The notes under the pieces were generated by a model. It saw nothing but the letters and a program-made list of their open reading frames with translations. It was not told where the DNA came from and did not search any database. A stretch of DNA of 64,000 nucleotides from Schistosoma haematobium. Lineage: Eukaryota; Platyhelminthes; Trematoda; Strigeidida; Schistosomatidae. The position numbers and the translations under genes were made by a program. Location of the stretch: assembly GCF_000699445.3 (NCBI RefSeq), contig NC_067198.1, positions 23,447,536-23,511,535 of the forward strand, in the 5' to 3' direction. Positions 1-14,814 of the stretch are shown piece after piece; position 1 is the first letter of the stretch; every line of letters starts with the position of its first letter.

Positions 1-210
1 AATCAACCAATCAATAAATCAGACAATCCCACACTAACTCACACACACACACACACGAACACAAATTAGTTCACATCCATCCAATCGAGTGCACTACATG
101 CAATCCACCAAATCACCAGTAGTATCAGTTCTGTGCACAACTAACTCAAACACATCTCACACAAACAACACTGCGTACATTGCATACACACAATCAACTA
201 ACACACTCAC

Positions 211-340
211 CTGTTGTACTCTCCGTCAACATAACCTCAGTTGCCGTAGTGTCGGTCTCCGTAATCTCGGTCTCCGTCGTCACTTCGTTCGTGCCAGTAG
301 TGGTCTCAGCTACAATGGACGAAATCCAACACCAATAATT

Positions 341-379
<39 letters not shown>

Positions 380-1867
380 TCTATCAATCAATCATCACAT
401 CAGTCCTTCAATCAATCAGTCGATCATTCAAAAATCAACAAATCAACAAATCAATCAATCCATCGATCAATCTGTCAAATAGATTAAACCTTCAACAATC
501 CAAACATTCGTCCAACCACTCCTACAAACACTCGTACAAACACTCGCACAACCACTCATCAAAACATTCATCCAATCAGTCTCCCATGCATTCTCTCCAT
601 CAACAATTCAATCCACTTGTCCAACTACTAAGTCAACACAACACACATTATCATTCACAGACACACACACACACACTCAAACACTATCTCACACTCTCCT
701 TCCCAAACACACTCACTCACTCACTCACTCAATCACGCACTCACTGACTCAATCAGTCAATCAATCAACCAATCAATAAATCAGACAATCCACACTAACT
801 CACCACACACACACACATACACACGAACACAAATTAGTTCACATCCATCCAATCGAGTGCACTACATGCAATCCACCAAATCACCAGTAGTATCAGTTCT
901 GTGCACAACTAACTCAAACACATCTCACACAAACAACACTGCGTACATTGCATACACACAATCAACTAACACACTCACCTGTTGTACTCTCCGTCAACAT
1001 AACCTCAGTTGCCGTAGTGTCGGTCTCCGTAATCTCGGTCTCCGTCGTCACTTCGTTCGTGCCAGTAGTGGTCTCAGCTACAATGGACGAAATCCAACAC
1101 CAATAATTAATCAATCAATCAATCAATCAATCATCAATCAATCAATCATCAATCAATCATCACATCAGTCCTTCAATCAATCAGTCGATCATTCAAAAAT
1201 CAACAAATCAACAAATCAATCAATCCATCGATCAATCTGTCAAATAGATTAAACCTTCAACAATCCAAACATTCGTCCAACCACTCCTACAAACACTCGT
1301 ACAAACACTCGCACAACCACTCATCAAAACATTCATCCAATCAGTCTCCCATGCATTCTCTCCATCAACAATTCAATCCACTTGTCCAACTACTAAGTCA
1401 ACACAACACACATTATCATTCACACACACACACACACACACTCAAACACTATCTCACACTCTCCTTCCCAAACACACTCACTCACTCACTCACTCACGCA
1501 CTCACTGACTCAATCAGTCAATCAATCAACCAATCAATAAATCAGACAATCCACACTAACTCACCACACACACACACACACACGAACACAAATTAGTTCA
1601 CATCCATCCAATCGAGTGCACTACATGCAATCCACCAAATCACCAGTAGTATCAGTTCTGTGCACAACTAACTCAAACACATCTCACACAAACAACACTG
1701 CGTACATTGCATACACACAATCAACTAACACACTCACCTGTTGTACTCTCCGTCAACATAACCTCAGTTGCCGTAGTGTCGGTCTCCGTAATCTCGGTCT
1801 CCGTCGTCACTTCGTTCGTGCCAGTAGTGGTCTCAGCTACAATGGACGAAATCCAACACCAATAATT

Positions 1868-1921
<54 letters not shown>

Positions 1922-3407
1922 CACATCAGTCCTTCAATCAATCAGTCGATCATTCAAAAAAATCAACAAATCAACAAATCAATCAATCCATCGATCAATC
2001 TGTCAAATAGATTAAACCTTCAACAATCCAAACATTCGTCCAACCACTCCTACAAACACTCGTACAAACACTCGCACAACCACTCATCAAAACATTCATC
2101 CAATCAGTCTCCCATGCATTCTCTCCATCAACAATTCAATCCACTTGTCCAACTACTAAGTCAACACAACACACATTATCATTCACAGACACACACACAC
2201 ACACACACTCAAACACTATCTCACACTCTCCTTCCCAAACACACTCACTCACTCACTCACTCACGCACTCACTGACTCAATCAGTCAATCAATCAACCAA
2301 TCAATAAATCAGACAATCCACACTAACTCACACACACACACACACACACACGAACACAAATTAGTTCACATCCATCCAATCGAGTGCACTACATGCAATC
2401 CACCAAATCACCAGTAGTATCAGTTCTGTGCACAACTAACTCAAACACATCTCACACAAACAACACTGCGTACATTGCATACACACAATCAACTAACACA
2501 CTCACCTGTTGTACTCTCCGTCAACATAACCTCAGTTGCCGTAGTGTCGGTCTCCGTAATCTCGGTCTCCGTCGTCACTTCGTTCGTGCCAGTAGTGGTC
2601 TCAGCTACAATGGACGAAATCCAACACCAATAATTAATCAATCAATCAATCAATCATCAATCAATCAATCAATCAATCATCAATCCATCAATCAATCATC
2701 ATCAGTCCTTCAATCAATCAGTCGATCATTCAAAAATCAACAAATCAACAAATCAATCAATCCATCGATCAATCTGTCAAATAGATTAAACCTTCAACAA
2801 TCCAAACATTCGTCCAACCACTCCTACAAACACTCGTACAAACACTCGCACAACCACTCATCAAAACATTCATCCAATCAGTCTCCCATGCATTCTCTCC
2901 ATCAACAATTCAATCCACTTGTCCAACTACTAAGTCAACACAACACACATTATCATTCACACACACACACACACACACTCAAACACTATCTCACACTCTC
3001 CTTCCCAAACACACTCACTCACTCACTCACTCACGCACTCACTGACTCAATCAGTCAATCAATCAACCAATCAATAAATCAGACAATCCCACACTAACTC
3101 ACCCACACACACACACACACACGAACACAAATTAGTTCACATCCATCCAATCGAGTGCACTACATGCAATCCACCAAATCACCAGTAGTATCAGTTCTGT
3201 GCACAACTAACTCAAACACATCTCACACAAACAACACTGCGTACATTGCATACACACAATCAACTAACACACTCACCTGTTGTACTCTCCGTCAACATAA
3301 CCTCAGTTGCCGTAGTGTCGGTCTCCGTAATCTCGGTCTCCGTCGTCACTTCGTTCGTGCCAGTAGTGGTCTCAGCTACAATGGACGAAATCCAACACCA
3401 ATAATTA

Positions 3408-3457
<50 letters not shown>

Positions 3458-4170
3458 CACATCAGTCCTTCAATCAATCAGTCGATCATTCAAAAATCAA
3501 CAAATCAACAAATCAATCAATCCATCGATCAATCTGTCAAATAGATTAAACCTTCAACAATCCAAACATTCGTCCAACCACTCCTACAAACACTCGTACA
3601 AACACTCGCACAACCACTCATCAAAACATTCATCCAATCAGTCTCCCATGCATTCTCTCCATCAACAATTCAATCCACTTGTCCAACTACTAAGTCAACA
3701 CAACACACATTATCATTCACAGACACACACACACAACACTCAAACACTATCTCACACTCTCCTTCCCAAACACACTCACTCACTCACTCACTCAATCACG
3801 CACTCACTGACTCAATCAGTCAATCAATCAACCAATCAATAAATCAGACAATCCCACACTAACTCACCACACACACACACACACACGAACACAAATTAGT
3901 TCACATCCATCCAATCGAGTGCACTACATGCAATCCACCAAATCACCAGTAGTATCAGTTCTGTGCACAACTAACTCAAACACATCTCACACAAACAACA
4001 CTGCGTACATTGCATACACACAATCAACTAACACACTCACCTGTTGTACTCTCCGTCAACATAACCTCAGTTGCCGTAGTGTCGGTCTCCGTAATCTCGG
4101 TCTCCGTCGTCACTTCGTTCGTGCCAGTAGTGGTCTCAGCTACAATGGACGAAATCCAACACCAATAATT

Positions 4171-4204
<34 letters not shown>

Positions 4205-4939
4205 CAATCATCATCAATCAATCATCACATCAGTCCTTCAATCAATCAGTCGATCATTCAAAAATCAACAAATCAACAAATCAATCAATCCATCGATCAA
4301 TCTGTCAAATAGATTAAACCTTCAACAATCCAAACATTCGTCCAACCACTCCTACAAACACTCGTACAAACACTCGCACAACCACTCATCAAAACATTCA
4401 TCCAATCAGTCTCCCATGCATTCTCTCCATCAACAATTCAATCCACTTGTCCAACTACTAAGTCAACACAACACACATTATCATTCACAGACACACACAC
4501 ACACACACACTCAAACACTATCTCACACTCTCCTTCCCAAACACACCACTCACTCACTCACTCAATCACGCACTCACTGACTCAATCAGTCAATCAATCA
4601 ACCAATCAATAAATCAGACAATCCCACACTAACTCACACACACACACACACACACGAACACAAATTAGTTCACATCCATCCAATCGAGTGCACTACATGC
4701 AATCCACCAAATCACCAGTAGTATCAGTTCTGTGCACAACTAACTCAAACACATCTCACACAAACAACACTGCGTACATTGCATACACACAATCAACTAA
4801 CACACTCACCTGTTGTACTCTCCGTCAACATAACCTCAGTTGCCGTAGTGTCGGTCTCCGTAATCTCGGTCTCCGTCGTCACTTCGTTCGTGCCAGTAGT
4901 GGTCTCAGCTACAATGGACGAAATCCAACACCAATAATT

Positions 4940-4996
<57 letters not shown>

Positions 4997-5705
4997 CATC
5001 AGTCCTTCAATCAATCAGTCGATCATTCAAAAATCAACAAATCAACAAATCAATCAATCCATCGATCAATCTGTCAAATAGATTAAACCTTCAACAATCC
5101 AAACATTCGTCCAACCACTCCTACAAACACTCGTACAAACACTCGCACAACCACTCATCAAAACATTCATCCAATCAGTCTCCCATGCATTCTCTCCATC
5201 AACAATTCAATCCACTTGTCCAACTACTAAGTCAACACAACACACATTATCATTCACAGACACACACACACACACTCAAACACTATCTCACACTCTCCTT
5301 CCCAAACACACTCACTCACTCACTCATCACGCACTCACTGACTCAATCAGTCAATCAATCAACCAATCAATAAATCAGACAATCCACACTAACTCACCAC
5401 ACACACACACACACACGAACACAAATTAGTTCACATCCATCCAATCGAGTGCACTACATGCAATCCACCAAATCACCAGTAGTATCAGTTCTGTGCACAA
5501 CTAACTCAAACACATCTCACACAAACAACACTGCGTACATTGCATACACACAATCAACTAACACACTCACCTGTTGTACTCTCCGTCAACATAACCTCAG
5601 TTGCCGTAGTGTCGGTCTCCGTAATCTCGGTCTCCGTCGTCACTTCGTTCGTGCCAGTAGTGGTCTCAGCTACAATGGACGAAATCCAACACCAATAATT
5701 AATCA

Positions 5706-5743
<38 letters not shown>

Positions 5744-6466
5744 CAATCAATCATCACATCAGTCCTTCAATCAATCAGTCGATCATTCAAAAAATCAACA
5801 AATCAACAAATCAATCAATCCATCGATCAATCTGTCAAATAGATTAAACCTTCAACAATCCAAACATTCGTCCAACCACTCCTACAAACACTCGTACAAA
5901 CACTCGCACAACCACTCATCAAAACATTCATCCAATCAGTCTCCCATGCATTCTCTCCATCAACAATTCAATCCACTTGTCCAACTACTAAGTCAACACA
6001 ACACACATTATCATTCACACACACACACACACACACACTCAAACACTATCTCACACTCTCCTTCCCAACACACACTCACTCACTCACTCACTCACGCACT
6101 CACTGACTCAATCAGTCAATCAATCAACCAATCAATAAATCAGACAATCCACACTAACTCACCCACACACACACATACACACGAACACAAATTAGTTCAC
6201 ATCCATCCAATCGAGTGCACTACATGCAATCCACCAAATCACCAGTAGTATCAGTTCTGTGCACAACTAACTCAAACACATCTCACACAAACAACACTGC
6301 GTACATTGCATACACACAATCAACTAACACACTCACCTGTTGTACTCTCCGTCAACATAACCTCAGTTGCCGTAGTGTCGGTCTCCGTAATCTCGGTCTC
6401 CGTCGTCACTTCGTTCGTGCCAGTAGTGGTCTCAGCTACAATGGACGAAATCCAACACCAATAATT

Positions 6467-6508
<42 letters not shown>

Positions 6509-7984
6509 CACATCAGTCCTTCAATCAATCAGTCGATCATTCAAAAAATCAACAAATCAACAAATCAATCAATCCATCGATCAATCTGTCAAATAGATTA
6601 AACCTTCAACAATCCAAACATTCGTCCAACCACTCCTACAAACACTCGTACAAACACTCGCACAACCACTCATCAAAACATTCATCCAATCAGTCTCCCA
6701 TGCATTCTCTCCATCAACAATTCAATCCACTTGTCCAACTACTAAGTCAACACAACACACATTATCATTCACACACACACACACACACACACTCAAACAC
6801 TATCTCACACTCTCCTTCCCAAACACACTCACTCACTCACTCACCACTCAATCACGCACTCACTGACTCAATCAGTCAATCAATCAACCAATCAATAAAT
6901 CAGACAATCCCACACTAACTCACCACACACACACACACACACGAACACAAATTAGTTCACATCCATCCAATCGAGTGCACTACATGCAATCCACCAAATC
7001 ACCAGTAGTATCAGTTCTGTGCACAACTAACTCAAACACATCTCACACAAACAACACTGCGTACATTGCATACACACAATCAACTAACACACTCACCTGT
7101 TGTACTCTCCGTCAACATAACCTCAGTTGCCGTAGTGTCGGTCTCCGTAATCTCGGTCTCCGTCGTCACTTCGTTCGTGCCAGTAGTGGTCTCAGCTACA
7201 ATGGACGAAATCCAACACCAATAATTAATCAATCAATCAATCAATCACATCATCAATCAATCCATCAATCATACATCAGTCCTTCAATCAATCAGTCGAT
7301 CATTCAAAAAATCAACAAATCAACAAATCAATCAATCCATCGATCAATCTGTCAAATAGATTAAACCTTCAACAATCCAAACATTCGTCCAACCACTCCT
7401 ACAAACACTCGTACAAACACTCGCACAACCACTCATCAAAACATTCATCCAATCAGTCTCCCATGCATTCTCTCCATCAACAATTCAATCCACTTGTCCA
7501 ACTACTAAGTCAACACAACACACATTATCATTCACACACACACACACACACACTCAAACACTATCTCACACTCTCCTTCCCAAACACACTCACTCACTCA
7601 CTCACTCACTCACGCACTCACTGACTCAATCAGTCAATCAATCAACCAATCAATAAATCAGACAATCCCACACTAACTCACCACACACACACACACACAC
7701 GAACACAAATTAGTTCACATCCATCCAATCGAGTGCACTACATGCAATCCACCAAATCACCAGTAGTATCAGTTCTGTGCACAACTAACTCAAACACATC
7801 TCACACAAACAACACTGCGTACATTGCATACACACAATCAACTAACACACTCACCTGTTGTACTCTCCGTCAACATAACCTCAGTTGCCGTAGTGTCGGT
7901 CTCCGTAATCTCGGTCTCCGTCGTCACTTCGTTCGTGCCAGTAGTGGTCTCAGCTACAATGGACGAAATCCAACACCAATAATT

Positions 7985-8015
<31 letters not shown>

Positions 8016-11000
8016 TAATCAATCAATCAATCAATCATCACATCAGTCCTTCAATCAATCAGTCGATCATTCAAACAAATCAACAAATCAACAAATCAAT
8101 CAATCAATCCATCGATCAATCTGTCAAATAGATTAAACCTTCAACAATCCAAACATTCGTCCAACCACTCCTACAAACACTCGTACAAACACTCGCACAA
8201 CCACTCATCAAAACATTCATCCAATCAGTCTCCCATGCATTCTCTCCATCAACAATTCAATCCACTTGTCCAACTACTAAGTCAACACAACACACATTAT
8301 CATTCACAGACACACACACACTCAAACACTCAAACACTATCTCACACTCTCCTTCCCAAACACACTCACTCACCACTCACTCAATCACGCACTCACTGAC
8401 TCAATCAGTCAATCAATCAACCAATCAATAAATAAGACAATCCGACATTAACTCACTCACACACACACACACGAACACAAATTAGTTCACATCCATCCAA
8501 TCGAGTGCACTACATGCAATCCACCAAATCACCAGTAGTATCAGTTCTGTGCACAACTAACTCAAACACATCTCACACAAACAACACTGCGTACATTGCA
8601 TACACACAATCAACTAACACACTCACCTGTTGTACTCTCCGTCAACATAACCTCAGTTGCCGTAGTGTCGGTCTCCGTAATCTCGGTCTCCGTCGTCACT
8701 TCGTTCGTGCCAGTAGTGGTCTCAGCTACAATGGACGAAATCCAACACCAATAATTAATCAATCAATCAATCAATCATCCATCAATCAATCAATCAATCA
8801 TCACATCAGTCCTTCAATCAATCAGTCGATCATTCAAAAATCAACAAATCAACAAATCAATCAATCCATCGATCAATCTGTCAAATAGATTAAACCTTCA
8901 ACAATCCAAACATTCGTCCAACCACTCCTACAAACACTCGTACAAACACTCGCACAACCACTCATCAAAACATTCATCCAATCAGTCTCCCATGCATTCT
9001 CTCCATCAACAATTCAATCCACTTGTCCAACTACTAAGTCAACACAACACACATTATCATTCACAGACACACACACACACACACTCAAACACTATCTCAC
9101 ACTCTCCTTCCCAAACACACTCACTCACTCACTCACTCACGCACTCACTGACTCAATCAGTCAATCAATCAACCAATCAATAAATCAGACAATCCCACAC
9201 TAACTCACCACACACACACACACACACGAACACAAATTAGTTCACATCCATCCAATCGAGTGCACTACATGCAATCCACCAAATCACCAGTAGTATCAGT
9301 TCTGTGCACAACTAACTCAAACACATCTCACACAAACAACACTGCGTACATTGCATACACACAATCAACTAACACACTCACCTGTTGTACTCTCCGTCAA
9401 CATAACCTCAGTTGCCGTAGTGTCGGTCTCCGTAATCTCGGTCTCCGTCGTCACTTCGTTCGTGCCAGTAGTGGTCTCAGCTACAATGGACGAAATCCAA
9501 CACCAATAATTAATCAATCAATCAATCAATCAAATCAATCAATCAATCAATCCATCAATCAATCATCACATCAGTCCTTCAATCAATCAGTCGATCATTC
9601 AAAAATCAACAAATCAACAAATCAATCAATCCATCGATCAATCTGTCAAATAGATTAAACCTTCAACAATCCAAACATTCGTCCAACCACTCCTACAAAC
9701 ACTCGTACAAACACTCGCACAACCACTCATCAAAACATTCATCCAATCAGTCTCCCATGCATTCTCTCCATCAACAATTCAATCCACTTGTCCAACTACT
9801 AAGTCAACACAACACACATTATCATTCACAGACACACACACACACACTCAAACACTATCTCACACTCTCCTTCCCACACACACACTCACTCACTCACTCA
9901 ATCACGCACTCACTGACTCAATCAGTCAATCAATCAACCAATCAATAAATCAGACAATCCCACACTAACTCACACACACACACACACACACGAACACAAA
10001 TTAGTTCACATCCATCCAATCGAGTGCACTACATGCAATCCACCAAATCACCAGTAGTATCAGTTCTGTGCACAACTAACTCAAACACATCTCACACAAA
10101 CAACACTGCGTACATTGCATACACACAATCAACTAACACACTCACCTGTTGTACTCTCCGTCAACATAACCTCAGTTGCCGTAGTGTCGGTCTCCGTAAT
10201 CTCGGTCTCCGTCGTCACTTCGTTCGTGCCAGTAGTGGTCTCAGCTACAATGGACGAAATCCAACACCAATAATTAATCAATAATCAATCAATCATCAAT
10301 CAATCAATCAATCAATCATCACATCAGTCCTTCAATCAATCAGTCGATCATTCAAAAATCAACAAATCAACAAATCAATCAATCCATCGATCAATCTGTC
10401 AAATAGATTAAACCTTCAACAATCCAAACATTCGTCCAACCACTCCTACAAACACTCGTACAAACACTCGCACAACCACTCATCAAAACATTCATCCAAT
10501 CAGTCTCCCATGCATTCTCTCCATCAAACAATTCAATCCACTTGTCCAATTAGTTAATCAACACAACACATATTATCATTCACAGACACACACACACACA
10601 CACTCAAACACTATCTCACACTCTCCTTCCCAAACACACTCACTCACTCACTCAATCACGCACTCACTGACTCAATCAGTCAATCAATCAACCAATCAAT
10701 AAATCAGACAATCCCACACTAACTCACCACACACACACATACACACGAACACAAATTAGTTCACATCCATCCAATCGAGTGCACTACATGCAATCCACCA
10801 AATCACCAGTAGTATCAGTTCTGTGCACAACTAACTCAAACACATCTCACACAAACAACACTGCGTACATTGCATACACACAATCAACTAACACACTCAC
10901 CTGTTGTACTCTCCGTCAACATAACCTCAGTTGCCGTAGTGTCGGTCTCTGTAATCTCGGTCTCCGTCGTCACTTCGTTCGTGCCAGTAGTGGTCTCAGC

Positions 11001-11030
11001 TACAATGGACGAAATCCAACACCAATAATT

Positions 11031-11088
<58 letters not shown>

Positions 11089-13314
11089 CACATCAGTCCT
11101 TCAATCAATCAGTCGATCATTCAAAAATCAACAAATCAACAAATCAATCAATCCATCGATCAATCTGTCAAATAGATTAAACCTTCAACAATCCAAACAT
11201 TCGTCCAACCACTCCTACAAACACTCGTACAAACACTCGCACAACCACTCATCAAAACATTCATCCAATCAGTCTCCCATGCATTCTCTCCATCAACAAT
11301 TCAATCCACTTGTCCAATTACTTAATCAACACAACACACATTATCATTCACAGACACACACACACACACTCAAACACTATCTCACACTCTCCTAACCAAA
11401 CACACTCACTCACTCACTCAATCACGCACTCACTGACTCAATCAGTCAATCAATCAACCAATCAATAAATCAGACAATCCCACACTAACTCACACACACA
11501 CACATACACACGAACACAAATTAGTTCACATCCATCCAATCGAGTGCACTACATGCAATCCACCAAATCACCAGTAGTATCAGTTCTGTGCACAACTAAC
11601 TCAAACACATCTCACACAAACAACACTGCGTACATTGCATACACACAATCAACTAACACACTCACCTGTTGTACTCTCCGTCAACATAACCTCAGTTGCC
11701 GTAGTGTCGGTCTCTGTAATCTCGGTCTCCGTCGTCACTTCGTTCGTGCCAGTAGTGGTCTCAGCTACAATGGACGAAATCCAACACCAATAATTAATCA
11801 ATCAATCAATCAATCAAATATCCATCAATCAATCAATCAATCATCACATCAGTCCTTCAATCAATCAGTCGATCATTCAAAAATCAACAAATCAACAAAT
11901 CAATCAATCCATCGATCAATCTGTCAAATAGATTAAACCTTCAACAATCCAAACATTCGTCCAACCACTCCTACAAACACTCGTACAAACACTCGCACAA
12001 CCACTCATCAAAACATTCATCCAATCAGTCTCCCATGCATTCTCTCCATCAAAACAATTCAATCCACTTGTCCAATTACTTAATCAACACAACACACATT
12101 ATCATTCACAGACACACACACACACACACTCAAACACTATCTCACACTCTCCTAACCAAACACACTCACTCACTCACTCACTCACGCACTCACTGACTCA
12201 ATCAGTCAATCAATCAACCAATCAATAAATCAGACAATCCACACTAACTCACACACACACACACACACACGAACACAAATTAGTTCACATCCATCCAATC
12301 GAGTGCACTACATGCAATCCACCAAATCACCAGTAGTATCAGTTCTGTGCACAACTAACTCAAACACATCTCACACAAACAACACTGCGTACATTGCATA
12401 CACACAATCAACTAACACACTCACCTGTTGTACTCTCCGTCAACATAACCTCAGTTGCCGTAGTGTCGGTCTCCGTAATCTCGGTCTCCGTCGTCACTTC
12501 GTTCGTGCCAGTAGTGGTCTCAGCTACAATGGACGAAATCCAACACCAATAATTAATCAATCAATCAATCAATCACAAATATCCATCAATCAATCAATCA
12601 ATCATCACATCAGTCCTTCAATCAATCAGTCGATCATTCAAAAATCAACAAATCAACAAATCAATCAATCCATCGATCAATCTGTCAAATAGATTAAACC
12701 TTCAACAATCCAAACATTCGTCCAACCACTCCTACAAACACTCGTACAAACACTCGCACAACCACTCATCAAAACATTCATCCAATCAGTCTCCCATGCA
12801 TTCTCTCCATCAACAATTCAATCCACTTGTCCAACTACTAAGTCAACACAACACACATTATCATTCACAGACACACACACACACACTCAAACACTATCTC
12901 ACACTCTCCTTCCCAAACACACTCACTCACTCATCACTCAATCACGCACTCACTGACTCAATCAGTCAATCAATCAACCAATCAATAAATCAGACAATCC
13001 ACACTAACTCCCACACACACACACACACACGAACACAAATTAGTTCACATCCATCCAATCGAGTGCACTACATGCAATCCACCAAATCACCAGTAGTATC
13101 AGTTCTGTGCACAACTAACTCAAACACATCTCACACAAACAACACTGCGTACATTGCATACACACAATCAACTAACACACTCACCTGTTGTACTCTCCGT
13201 CAACATAACCTCAGTTGCCGTAGTGTCGGTCTCCGTAATCTCGGTCTCCGTCGTCACTTCGTTCGTGCCAGTAGTGGTCTCAGCTACAATGGACGAAATC
13301 CAACACCAATAATT

Positions 13315-13364
<50 letters not shown>

Positions 13365-14070
13365 CACATCAGTCCTTCAATCAATCAGTCGATCATTCAA
13401 AAATCAACAAATCAACAAATCAATCAATCCATCGATCAATCTGTCAAATAGATTAAACCTTCAACAATCCAAACATTCGTCCAACCACTCCTACAAACAC
13501 TCGTACAAACACTCGCACAACCACTCATCAAAACATTCATCCAATCAGTCTCCCATGCATTCTCTCCATCAACAATTCAATCCACTTGTCCAACTACTAA
13601 GTCAACACAACACACATTATCATTCACAGACACACACACACACTCAAACACTATCTCACACTCTCCTTCCCAAACACACTCACTCACTCACTCAATCACG
13701 CACTCACTGACTCAATCAGTCAATCAATCAACCAATCAATAAATCAGACAATCCACACTAACTCACTCACACACACACACACACACGAACACAAATTAGT
13801 TCACATCCATCCAATCGAGTGCACTACATGCAATCCACCAAATCACCAGTAGTATCAGTTCTGTGCACAACTAACTCAAACACATCTCACACAAACAACA
13901 CTGCGTACATTGCATACACACAATCAACTAACACACTCACCTGTTGTACTCTCCGTCAACATAACCTCAGTTGCCGTAGTGTCGGTCTCCGTAATCTCGG
14001 TCTCCGTCGTCACTTCGTTCGTGCCAGTAGTGGTCTCAGCTACAATGGACGAAATCCAACACCAATAATT

Positions 14071-14115
<45 letters not shown>

Positions 14116-14814
14116 CATCAATCAATCAATCAATCATCACATCAGTCCTTCAATCAATCAGTCGATCATTCAAAAATCAACAAATCAACAAATCAATCAA
14201 TCCATCGATCAATCTGTCAAATAGATTAAACCTTCAACAATCCAAACATTCGTCCAACCACTCCTACAAACACTCGTACAAACACTCGCACAACCACTCA
14301 TCAAAACATTCATCCAATCAGTCTCCCATGCATTCTCTCCATCAACAATTCAATCCACTTGTCCAACTACTAAGTCAACACAACACACATTATCATTCAC
14401 AGACACACACACACACACTCAAACACTATCTCACACTCTCCTAACCAAACACACTCACTCACTCACTCAATCACGCACTCACTGACTCAATCAGTCAATC
14501 AATCAACCAATCAATAAATCAGACAATCCCACACTAACTCACCACACACACACACACACACGAACACAAATTAGTTCACATCCATCCAATCGAGTGCACT
14601 ACATGCAATCCACCAAATCACCAGTAGTATCAGTTCTGTGCACAACTAACTCAAACACATCTCACACAAACAACACTGCGTACATTGCATACACACAATC
14701 AACTAACACACTCACCTGTTGTACTCTCCGTCAACATAACCTCAGTTGCCGTAGTGTCGGTCTCCGTAATCTCGGTCTCCGTCGTCACTTCGTTCGTGCC
14801 AGTAGTGGTCTCAC
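211..14814 (-). CDS. Array of 20 identical 99-nt mucin-repeat exons
   Basis: Exon low-high coordinates: 211-309, 979-1077, 1738-1836, 2506-2604, 3277-3375, 4041-4139, 4810-4908, 5571-5669, 6337-6435, 7097-7195, 7855-7953, 8627-8725, 9382-9480, 10146-10244, 10901-10999, 11666-11764, 12425-12523, 13185-13283, 13941-14039, 14716-14814. Each is flanked by acceptor cgtccattgtag and donor gtgagtgt and is phase 1-1. The 33-residue repeat starts [10 protein letters not shown], continues [10 protein letters not shown] and ends M-L-T-E-S-T-T. It has 15 Thr, 1 Ser, 7 Glu, 1 Asp, no Pro, Cys or basic residue, so it should form an acidic, densely O-glycosylated rod. Apart from one silent change (copies at 10,901 and 11,666) and a first-base change (14,716 copy) I saw no exon difference by eye. 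Confidence 0.88.
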
